From Leptidea sinapis (Eukaryota > Arthropoda > Insecta > Lepidoptera > Pieridae): a stretch of 64,000 bases of DNA. Below are positions 1 through 12,400 of the stretch, one piece after another (position 1 is the first letter of the stretch; every line of letters begins with the position of its first letter). Both the position numbers and the translations under genes were made by a program. The stretch is taken from positions 2,170,001 to 2,234,000 of the forward strand of contig NC_066296.1 in NCBI RefSeq assembly GCF_905404315.1. Reading direction: 5' to 3'. Under the pieces are notes generated by a model. It ran no database searches and had not been told where the DNA came from. It saw only the letters and a list, made by a program, of their open reading frames with translations.

Positions 1-111
1 AATGGGTTCCCAGTGTTCGCCATCAGATGGCGTCTTATATTTATTTATTTATTTGTAACTCGATGTCTCATTAAAAATGCAAATTATTTTATGAGTAATC
101 GGTGGAAAACT

Positions 112-385
112 CACCGACACGAAACTGAAGTGGTAATGGGCAGGGCAGATAGTTAGACGGACAGATAATCGTTATGGCAATAAAGTCCTCGAATGGCGAC
201 CACGTACCGGAAGATGCAGTGTTGGTAGTCCCCCACAAGATGGACCGACGATCTGATCAAGATCACCGGAATACGTTAGAATTAGTATGAGGGCAACGCA
301 GAACCGATCGTCGTGGAGATCTTTGGGGGAGGCCTTTGTCCAGCAGTGGACGTCTTCCGGCTGTAGATGATGATGATAAACCTGA
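112..385 (+). mobile_element. 3' end of an RTE-type non-LTR retrotransposon
   Basis: The plus strand encodes a decayed reverse-transcriptase C-terminus ending RATQNRSSWRSLGEAFVQQW followed by a stop. A short TGATGATGATGA tail follows at about 366-376. This ending is typical of RTE-like endonuclease/RT proteins in moths and butterflies. Frameshifts lie upstream, near 230-250. The fragment sits downstream of the last visible Tango10 exon, in an intron. Confidence 0.6.
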
Positions 386-406
386 ACAAATATAAGTTAC
401 ACTCAC

Positions 407-3400
407 ATCATAATTCCCTGACCAGGCTATGAGCATGCTCTTCTTGAACCACACCCCCTTGGGGTACAAGTCAACGGTCCACTCCGTCAGACCGTCGGAC
501 GCGACGTCGGCTATGGAAGGCTTAGTGGAGAAGATGAAGGTCCTCGTGTGGTAGCTCGGCAGGGAGTGGAAGTTGTCAACGGACAGGATGGAGCCCCACA
601 TATCCTCGGTGTAGAGCCGCGGCGTGAACAGCGTCCGGCCCTGTTCTGTTTGCTGGATTTCAGTAACGCGCTCGTTTTGACCTGGGAATGTATTTGGTAT
701 CAGAACAACCACTCTATACGACAGCCAAAATTAAATAATAATATTAATAAAATAATTATTCACTTATAAATGTAAAAGTCATTTACAAAGTCAAAGAAAC
801 TTTGTTCAATTAGAAACTTATACTAAAAGCTTTTGAATAGTCACTAGGTATAAATATTTCTTTTAAATTACTGAGTTTACCATATTATGTTCGTAAAAAG
901 TTAAAGTATAAGAAACTCAACGGCCACTCTTTTCAATCAATAGAGTATTTTACAATGGCTGTAATATACATAACAAATTAGTTTGTAAGGTGCTGCATCC
1001 AATATATGAATCATGTTCAGCTTAGAACATATGCCACCAACGAATTCTTTCGTATTTTGGATACATAATGCGAGCCTGGAGAAATTGATTGTAGTTGCAC
1101 AATTACACAAATGGCAAGCGATAACAAGGACGATCTTCTACTAGATGGACCGACCAAATAAAAGACTCCAGGACCCCGAGGTTTAGCTCCGTCATCAGGG
1201 CCGCGATGGACAGAAGCCGATAAAAACAAATAGTTTACTCCAAGTGTGAACCACGATTCTCGGTCATGAGGGAACGACTAGAGAGAGAGAACTTAGAACA
1301 ATCTTTGATTTGATATTTATAGTCATTTGACAACTGAAATTATGCTGAGTTTCAGCTAAGACAGCCCAAAGCAACGAGTTCGCATTTTATCACACTCGGC
1401 TAAGTTTTGTGTAAGTAAAGTCTGAGCAAAGTATAAGTACGCTCTGCAGATTTGAGAATTAGAGAGCAGTAAGTTCAGGATTCGAGACGCACCACTTATT
1501 TCTAATTCTAACTCTAGTATTAATTTGTGTATAGAATAAAATACTTATTAAAAAACCAATTTGATTATTCCCGTATAACAAAACAAGACAGCCGAAATCA
1601 AGAACCTATTAAACACAATTTTTTTCTACTCAAAAAATTTAAAGGCATTATAAAGACGCTGACCAAGCTTTCGCGAGGATAAATTGAATTTTAATTTAAA
1701 ACAAGATTCAAGCCTTTGCTTAATCTACTCGAACCCTAAAAGGAAAGGGTAAAAACTCTTGACTTGACGTGAGAATGAGAAGGAAAATGGAAGTTGGTAC
1801 ACATACCAGATGCAGGACCGCCCTCGTTAAATAATGTATTTCGGAGATTTGGGTGTCCTGGACACTTTCACCACACTCGCAGATAGATATTAAGGCCAAC
1901 AAAGTAGTATTTTAGTAGTTTTAGCCCCGGCCAGGCCTTTTAAGTCGTTATTTTTATGTTTGATGGGGAGGACGCACGTGCTCGACCGACATCAAAGTTT
2001 CGAGACGTAGAAGAAGTTCACCAGGCGACGCCACTGGTAGGTAATAGAAAAGAAACAGAAAAAGGTCGGAGATTTAAACTAGGATAGTTTGCAAATCCGT
2101 ATAGACGCATGATAATATTTAGACTAAATATTAAGATTGTTGTTGCGGTTGCAATACCGCACGTAGCGGTGAGGGCGACAAGCGAACAAAGACAGTCCTA
2201 ATTAGCCTTACACATATGCATCAATATCTATTTGTAACGGTTGACGGAAAGATCTCGGATGTCGGAAACCCGATCAAGTGCGTAAACTACAATAGAAATA
2301 GTTCTACGACTACTTCGGACTATGTTTTCACGGATACGGATTGGATGTAGTGCGTAAGCGCTCTAAAATGTTTTTTGCTTCATTACCGCATCATTCCAGT
2401 CTTATCTTATATATAAAATTCTCGTGTCACAATGTTAGTTACCTTACTCCTCCGAAACGGCTTTACTGATTTTTACCAAATTGTATATGCATATTCAGTA
2501 GGTCTGAGAATCGGCTACTATCTATTTTGCTTCACTTACCCTTAAAATCTTATTTTTTTGGCAATTTTTTTTTTATGATTCAGCATTAAAAAATACATAC
2601 AACTTCAAATTTTCACCCGTCTACGAACAACACCTATTTTTGTATCGCTATTTTTATATTATTCTGTTCCATCCACATCAGCAATAGGGTTGCAAGATGG
2701 CAACCGAATCTAATAATTATTGTAGTACGATAAATTTTATGTACTATTTGGTAGGTCTGAGAATCGGTCGTCATCTATTTTTTATGCCGCAAAAATTTTA
2801 TACATTACATTTTTTTTATAACTTTATTTGGCAATACAACGTTTGGTGGGTCAGCTAGTATCAAATATAATAATTTACTACTTAATACAGTCCACATTAA
2901 CAAAAACAATGAACAATTGTTGCTCACCTGACTGGTAGCTCATCGCGATGGCCATCCGCTCCATGAAGAACTCCTTGTACTCCTGAGTCAGTGGACACAG
3001 CAGCAAGTTAGCCAACTGGTTCGGACACATCATTGGGAATCTGGAATTATTAATCAATTACCAGTGGGAGGCTCCTTAGCACAGGATGCCGGCCAGATTA
3101 TGGTTACAAAAACGGCGCCTATTTCTGCCGTGAAGCAGTAATGTGAAACCATTATTGAGTTTCAGTCTGAAGAGCGCAGTAGCTAGTGAAGTTATTGAGC
3201 AAATGAGATTAAACATCTTGTGTCTCAAAATGACGAGTGCAATAGTAGCACCGCTCAGAAGTTTAAGTGGAAGTCCCTTAACTTAAAGTTTTGATCATAA
3301 TATGTGATTGCAAGACAATCACCACATTCTAAAATGTCTGTATAACTTCTTGCGTGCATACATAAGTACACACACACTTTTATTTATTTATTATTTAACT

Positions 3401-6400
3401 TTGAGGGTGATATAATGTGGTAATACAGAGATGATGGTACACTTGTCCATACGTACGTTCACACTTAGAAGGGTAATATGTAATCACCACCCCCACCTGA
3501 TGTAAGACAGCACGGTGGTGACCAGCGTGTCCCAGTGCATCTTCACCTCGCCCTCAGTCAGCTCGCTCAACTCGAACCGCTCCCGCTGCGTCATCAGCCA
3601 CGACACCACGAGTCTAAGTCAAGTCAAACATCACACATTATCGCCACACTCTTCAAGGCGTACTGTTTAGGCATGTACACCTGCCAGCTATCGATAACGC
3701 TCTCGCAGAAAGCTATGAGCAGAAAAAGAGTCCAGTAAAATGACGCGTTTCGAGCTCCTATGCGTCTCCCGCGGTGCTGCAGCGCATCGGGCATATTCGC
3801 ACCCTTTGGGGTTCCCGACTTTTTCGCGATAATCCGGTCTCGTGATGCCTCTATCTGGCGGAGACTGGGACATTCCAGCAACAAAATACTCGTAGCTGTC
3901 TCTGACGCCATCAAGAATCCAGTGTTTAAGCGCTGGATCTTGGTTCACATGGACAAGAACAAAAAATTACTGTACAAATAGGTGCAATATGTAGTTATAC
4001 TTATTTTAATTTTACTTTTACAGTGTCTAAATTTTATATAACTATGGTTCTCATTGCGCCTGAAATTAATGCCTTTTATTTATTTATTACATGGGATCCA
4101 TATTATAATATTTATCTACAACCATGCTTCAAATCCTCTATTAAAGATTCTAAAACAGTTAGCTTATTGCCAACATTAAAACACCAATAGTCCTAATAAC
4201 TATCGTCCAAACGAGTGCTGTAATTAAATTCAGTACAACATTACAACACTCGTTTGGGTCATGTTAATGGTTACTAGGACTGGCTTTTCTAATGTTATCA
4301 GTAAGCTAACTGTTTCAGAATCTTTTATAGAGGATTCATATTATTGGTAATAAAGTCTTATTGCTTATTAGTCATAAAGTCTTGTATACAACTGTTGATA
4401 ATTAGGTATTAAACATGTGATACTATTATCACAGAGAGAGATAAACACACATTTACGTTATGCCTTAAATTCTATCTATTTACCTTTCTTAGAAACCATA
4501 CATAAGAAATACTTGAATAAGCTTACTGTCGCGGTATTTCCATGATACGAGCGTGCGTCATCTGGTGTTAAGTTATCACTGCCGCCCACAATCTCTTGCA
4601 ACACCAGAGAAATCACAGGAGCATTGCCGGCCTTTAAGGAAGGTGTACGCGCAATTTTTGATGGTCGTATCGTCCCGGAAACACCGCACAAGGAAGCTCA
4701 TTCCACAACTTTCTAGTACGTGGAAGAAAGCTCCTTCTAAACCGCACTGTGGAGGACCGCCACACATCCAGATGGTGGGGATGGTATCCTTATTTGTGGC
4801 GTGTCGTACGAAGGTGGAATTCGGCGACCAGGAATCAGGTGAAACATCTCTTCGGAACACTTCCCGTTATAAATGCAGTATTAAACACACAATAAAGCGA
4901 CGTTTCTACGCAACGCCAAGTGATCCAGCCGTTCACAGAGCACTGGGCTCCCGACAATTCGAGCTGCTCTGTGTTGCACCAATCAAATGGATCGAGCTGA
5001 TACTGCGGTGCACCAGACCAGAGATGACAGCAATACTCCATATGTGGCCGGATCTGCGCTTTTTAGTTGCAGCGCTAGTGGGTACTTTACCTTGTACCTT
5101 TACCATATTGAACTGGAAACACCTTTCTTAGCTCCAATATCTCTGTTTATGGTAATCAGACATACCGATAGAGCTTCATCTCGTTGAGCAGCACGAGGTC
5201 GCTCTGCTGCAGCAACAGCAGTAGCGTCTCATCATCCAGCTCGGACAAATCCGTCCCCGACCACACACCCTCCATGTTCCACTTCACGAAGTTCTGGCAT
5301 TCCTTAACACATACAACGATACAATTAATATTTAACACAACATAAGGTTATAAAGGTCATTTAGTTCAACAATTTTTATAGGGCACAAACTAGTACTTTT
5401 TTTTACTCCGGTATAAATTCAATTTAAGCCCATTGAGCCCATCGAGTGTTAATACTTCAAAATTGTTTTACAATTTTGAAGTAATTAACACTCGGGTGAA
5501 ATTACTCCTTCTTTTATCTTGAATGCAACTGGCGATGGGAGATCGAGAAGTTTTATTTAATAATCTTTAAACTATACTTGTGTTGTTTATTTAATTAATA
5601 TGTTACAGTTAATAGTGTTATACTTGTTTCATATATATGTGGAAGACTATTATTAGCTCGACGAATGAATTATGTTTCTCTATTTCTTATATGTTAAGTT
5701 GTATCCACTCTGTAACTTTCTTTGTCCATTTGTCCCTTTATCTCTAAGTATCTGTCCTTACCATTTACGAAAAAAGAAGAGGAAGACAGTTTAAAAGATG
5801 GGACGATGATGTACGTAGTATAGCTGGTCCCTTGTGGCTACGTATGGCTCGAGCAGGTCTTAGATTTCCGACTTTTAAATAGTAATTCTTTATTTATATG
5901 ATTATTTATTACATAAGAGTTAAAAAAAATGAGATGTACTATACATACCTTGGCCACAGAATTGTGTCCACAAGCCATCGTATATTGCATCCAGGCAATT
6001 AGATGACCTCGTTTGGCAGCCAGCGCTATATGTTGCGACATGTACTCTAGACATAGTATCACTAAATCCTGCAACAATTTGTGGTAGTTACAACTTGGCC
6101 GAAAGTGCGCCTTTTATTAGGTACATTTACGAGGGTGGGCAGTTATATGAAAATCCATTTCTAATGTGGATTAGCGGGAACAAAAGTTGTAAGTCTGTCC
6201 CTAATATCGTCCTCCATTACTGTTTTTGTAAGGATTTGAATTTATGGAATACAAGACGAGGCAGTTACGATGTACATAGTAACACTGTGTCAGACTTATT
6301 TTTTTTTTAAATGAGCTGTCATAAAGACTTCGAAAAGCTGCGTGCCATTTTTAAATGCCTAGATACAATGTAGCAATGAGGATGTAAATACTTCGAAATA

Positions 6401-9400
6401 AGAGGTGGGACTGCATTAGTAAAAATTAAAATTTAGTTTAGTAATAACAAAATTATGGTGACGAAGTATAATCCGGCTTAGTTTGAAAGCGAAAAGTTGC
6501 TTAAAACGTAGTGGATTTCACCTATCTCCATTTTTTACAAGATTATATGCGTCATCGTCACTTTTTTCTTAGAGAGTTTCGCTAGGCTGCAGTGTAGCTT
6601 TGTCTTATTGCCATCGTGACAATATGTGCCTACTTTTGCATACTGAATAGATGTGGATTATATTTTTTTATAGGCTCTCACATGTCATCATTACCACATA
6701 GGTTAAGAAAAGTCCATGCAGTAAACGTAAATGATGTGGTATGGATGATGAAATTTTTTCATTTTATTTTGGTGAATATGTCCAAATAAACTTAAATAAT
6801 ATGAAGTATAAATAGCAAGTACAACAATGCTATTTTACTTACTTTAACATTATATTTATCAGCTAATGACAGGACTGGTAAAACAGTATTATATGAAATC
6901 CTAATTTGTCCGGTATAAAAATATCTGCAAGAAAAAAAACACATGATGTAATATTGCTTCCAATTCTGCAAGAGTATTTTACAATCGCAGGTTCTTCAAA
7001 TTTGCCAAGAATTATCGGCCAGCACCATGCTCCCAAAAAAAAACACAGTCAAATAATATCATGGGTCTTTAAACTCCGGAACACATAGAATCAAGATCGC
7101 CTATCTCACGAGACCATTAAGCAGATTGGTGGTTAAAATAAAACACTTTTAAACAGATATTGTAATTATTATGAGAGGTACTCAAGATATATATTATATT
7201 GATTTGGTGCCAATATTTCGATCAAATTCCATGAAACGTGGTCGCGGCGGGACTGCGGGGGCGGCCTGAAACTCTTGACACATTGACACTTGGCACTAAA
7301 AGTACATCATTATTTGATTCCCTAATTCCATGGTCTCTCTCTCCAGTACAAATGCAACAAAAAGATCCGAAACTGTGGACGTCGTCAGTAGTGTGTGTCG
7401 TGAATTAGGGAATCAAAGACCAAAACGAACTAGGCGCCACGTGGACAGATTGATGTACTATTAGTGTCAATGTATCAAGAGTTTCTCGCGGCCTCCGCAG
7501 TTCCGCCGCGACCATAATTCATGCAATTGGATCGATATATCGGCATCAAAGCAATAAAATATAATATATTGTGAGTATCCGTCATAATAATTACAATGTT
7601 AAAGTTCGGCGATGATACAAGTTTAAACAGATACTCAGTCTTGCGCAAACCACAGCCACCTTGCACATTTATACAACAATAAAACTTATTAAAATATTAA
7701 TCCCTAATAGTTTGAAAATGTAATATAGCCTATAACACTCGGGGATAATGTAGCTTCCCAACAGTGAAAGAATTATTCAAATCGGTTCAGTAGTTGCGGA
7801 GCCTATTCAATGCAAACAAACAAACAATCAAATCTTTCCTCTTTGTAATATTAGTATAGATTAAATATGAGGAACTATAACAAATCTGGCACTTTCTGGA
7901 TAGAATATAGATGAACGAACAATGATCCACCAATAATAGAGGTCACAATAATAATTCATAATAATTTACCAGTGGGAGGCTCCTTTGCACCGGATGCAGT
8001 CTAGATTATGGGTACCACAACGGCACCTATTTGTACCGTGAAGCAGTGTAAGCATTACTGTGTGTCGTTCTGAAGGGTGCCGTAACTAGTGTAATTGCTG
8101 GGTAAATGAGATTTGACATCTTATGTCTTAAGGTGACGAGTGCAGTTATAGTGCCACTCAGAATAATTTTAATGTAATTTTTAATTTTTGGATTTTTCAA
8201 TAATCTTAAGCGGCACTGCATTGTAATGGGCAGAGTGTATCAAATACCATCAGCTGAATGTACTGCTCATCGCGCCCCTTATTTTAATGATTTTGTAAAT
8301 AACACATTTGTTTATAGAAATTTTTTAAATTGGAGTAAGAAATCACTTTCATGCATACCAATAGAAAGAAATATGGATGATTAAAAAAAAATATGATTCA
8401 TTATTTTTTTAATTTTAGAATAATAATTAATGAAATGTTGTTTACTTAAGGAAATGTGGGAAGACTGATGCGGCAGTGGGCGTCTCTTGAAGAATTACTC
8501 TACTTTCCCTCCATTCACTCCACTCTCTATTCATTAACATCACCTGGAAATATACATAAATATTTATTTTAATGACAATTTAAATAAATGACACAAAGTG
8601 TCAAATAAGTTATAAATATAAGTCTTAAACTGATTACCACTAGTAATGCTAATGAAAATTAATAAACTACCATTAAAATATAAATATTCTAAAACTAAGA
8701 TTTTTAATTAATGGGAGCAACTAATTTTAAGCGGCTTTGGTTTTTTCATTATTTATTAAATTTTTTAGATGTTTTTTTTAAATTTTGTCCAAATAATTGC
8801 GTCTTATAAACATATATAAATTTGAAAATCATAAAATAATTATGAGTGAGTTTTGAACCCAAACATCCCATATGCAAGGCAATATCCATAGCCATTACAC
8901 CACACACTATGGTATTCCAAATGTCTAAAGCCTTCTTTAGTGTTAATTCCGCCAATACTTGAGATTGTTAGCTATTGCTGGTTGAGATTGTTAGCTATTG
9001 CTGGGTGAGATTGTTAGCTATTGCTGGGTGAGATTGTGAGCTTTTTCTGGGTGAGATTGTTAGCTGTTGCTGGATGACATAGTAAGCTATTTCTGGTTTA
9101 GATTGATAGCTACAGCTGGTTGAGATGTAAGCTATTTCTGGTTGACATTGTTAGCTATTGCTGGATGACATTGTTAGCTATTGCTGGTTGAGCTTTTTAC
9201 CTATAGCTGGTTGAGATGTTAGCTATTTTTGGTTGTCATTGTTAGCTATTGCTGGTTGAGATTGTTAGCTATTGCTGGTTGAGATTGTTAGCTATTGCTG
9301 GTTCAGATTGTTAGCTATTGCTGGATGAAGCTATTGCTGGTTGAGATTGTTAGCTATTGCTGGGTGACATTGTTAGCTGTTGCTGGATGACATAGTAAGC

Positions 9401-12400
9401 TATTTCTGGTTTAGATTGATAGCTACAGCTGGTTGAGATGTAAGCTATTTCTGGTTGACATTGTTAGCTATTGCTGGATGACATTGTTAGCTATTGCTGG
9501 TTGAGCTTTTTACCTATAGCTGGTTGAGATGTTAGCTATTTTTGGTTGACATTGTTAGCTATTGCTGGTTGAGATTGTTAGCTATTGCTGGTTGAGATTG
9601 TTAGCTATTGCTGGATGAGATTGTTAGCTATTGCTGGATGACATTGTTAGCTATTGCTGGTTGAGATTGTTAGCTATTGCTGGATGAAGCTATTGCTGGT
9701 TGAGATTGTTAGCTATTGCTGGGTGACATTGTTAGCTATTGCTGGATGAAGCTATTGCTGGTTGAGATTGTTAGCTATTGCTGGGTGACATTGTTAGCTA
9801 TTGCTGATTGAGATTGTTAGCTATTGCTGGATGACATTTTGAGCTATTGCTGGTTGAGATTGTTAGCTATTGCTGGATGAAGCTATTGCTGGTTGAGATT
9901 GTTAGCTATTGCTGGGTGACATTGTTAGCTATTGCTGGTTGAGATTGTTAGCTATTGCTGGATGAAGCTATTGCTGGTTGAGATTGTTAGCTATTGCTGG
10001 GTGACATTGTTAGCTATTGCTGATTGAGATTGTTAGCTATTGCTGGATGACATTTTGAGCTATTGCTGGTTGAGATTGTTAGCTATAGCTGGTAGAGATG
10101 TAAGCCATTTCTGGTTGACATTGTTAGCTATTGCTGGATGACATTGTTAGCTATTGCTGGTTGAGCTTTTTACCTATAGCTAGTTGAGATGTTAGATATT
10201 TTTGGTTGACATTGTTAGCTATTGCTGGTTGAGATTGTTAGCTATTGCTGGATGAGATTGTTAGCTATTGCTGGATGAGATTGTTAGCTATTACTGGATG
10301 ACATTGTTAGCTATTGCTGGTTGAGATTGTTAGCTATTGCTGGATGAGATTGTTAGCTATTGCTGGATGAAGCTATTGCTGGTTGAGATTGTTAGCTATT
10401 GCTGGGTGACATTGTTAGCTATTGCTGGTTGAGATTGTTAGCTATTGCTGGGTGACATTGTTAGCTATTGCTGATTGAGATTGTTGGTTATTGCTGGATG
10501 ACATTTTTAGCTATTGCTGATTGAGATTGTTAGCTATTGCTGGATGACATTTTTAGCTATAGCTGGTAGAGATGTAAGCCATTTCTGGTTGACATTGTTA
10601 GCTATTGCTGGATGACATTGTTAGCTATTGCTGGTTGAGATTTTTACCTATAGGTGGTTGAGATGTTAGCTATTTCTGGTTGGCATTGTTAGGTATTGTT
10701 GGTTGACATTTTTAGCTATTGCTGGTTGACATTTTTAGCTATTGCTGGATGACATTGTTAGCTATTGCTGGTTGAGCTTTTTACCTATAGGTGGTTGAGA
10801 TGTTAGCTATTTCTGGTTGGCATTGTTAGGTATTGCTGGTTGACATTTTTAGCTATTGCTGGATGACATTGTTAGCTATTGCTGGTTCAGATTTTTACCT
10901 ATAGCTGGTTGAGATGTTATCTATTTCTGGTTGACATTGTTAGCTATTGCTGGTTGACATTGTTAGCTATTGCTGGTTGACATTGTTAGCTATTGCTGGA
11001 TGACATTGTTAGCTATTGCTGGTTGAGATTTTTACCTATAGCTGGTTGAGATGTTAGCTATTTCTGGTTGACATTGTTAGCTATTGCTGGGTGAGTTTGT
11101 TAGCCATTGCTGGATGACATTGTTAGTTACTCTGCTCTTTAAACAAAACTGGCAAGAGACTCATGCCAGTGTTTGGTGAGTTGACATCTCCTAAGGATGT
11201 GTTGTGTACAGGTGAAACATGTGTCAAATTGTTTAAAGATGAGTTTTGGTAATGAAAACATTTAGATAATTATGGCTTTCCGCAAAGTAACACTTGCTAC
11301 AATAAATGTTCTTAAATAAAGTCAACAAACCTGGAAGACTTCACTACTTGCACATAATATTAGCCGATGTGCTGGATACCCAACCCCACCAACTTCTAGC
11401 ACCATGTCACTCATTAACTGCTCAGCATACAGTGTTGCTATCTTTAAGAGAACACTCTTTGAATTGTCCACCTAAAAAGAAATAGGTGTGAAATAAATTT
11501 GGTAACAGTAAGTTTATTGGATCAGAAGATTTATTTATTTATTTAATGGATCACCAACATAAGAAATAGTAGTTACAGTATTAATAATAACATTGCATTA
11601 AATTATAAAATCTAACTTTTCCTACAATTAGAGGTAATCACAGCATGCATTGTGTTACAAAAATTATTAATAATAAATTACAAGTTATTTATATAATTTA
11701 CAGTTCTGTGAATGCAACATTGGCGGTCCTCCACAGTGTGGTTTTCAAGGAGCTTTCTTCCACATACTACAAAGCTGTGGAATGAACTTCCTTGTGCGGT
11801 GTTTCCGGGACAATATCACATGGGTACCTTCAACAAAAGCGCGTACACCTTCCTTAAAGGTCGGCAACGCTCCTGTAATTGCTCTGGTGTTGCAAGATAT
11901 TGTGGGTGGCGGTGATCACTTAACAACAGGTGACCCGTACGCTTGTTTGTCCTCCTATTCCATAAAAAAAAATTAAGACTACCGAAGTATTATATTCTGA
12001 GGCTGTACATGGATCATACTTTATGAGATTTAATTTCAAGTTGTTAAGACTATCAAACTTAATGTTAATATTTGGACTTTTCTATATATAGTCACTATAG
12101 CGAAGAATAATGTGTACCATTGGTTTTACAGAAACTTGGCTTAAACAAATCACATAGATGTCATAGTATTCTGGCAGGAAATTTAAATTTAAGTAACAGA
12201 TCCATACAATCAATTCTGCCGTTTATTAACCCATGGAGAAATAACATGTCTAGATGAGATTTATACGAGGATAACTGCTGCAATTGAAAGTGCTATATTT
12301 TGTCAGCATATGTCCAGACTGTATTTGGAGTCTTGAATTGGTACAATCAACGAGAATTTAGAGTAACTTCAAAATAAAAATTAATATTATGATATGTCAC

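Noticed and set aside
3624..3981. Overlapping small open frames on both strands
   Set aside because: They lie inside a Tango10 intron with no recognisable family and no splice signals in phase with the gene.
4553..5131. 192-codon plus-strand open frame
   Set aside because: It runs antisense to a LINE reverse-transcriptase remnant, whose family words lie on the minus strand.
8961..11129. CRISPR-like array
   Set aside because: Units are contiguous with no unique spacers, and the host is an animal genome; it is a minisatellite.
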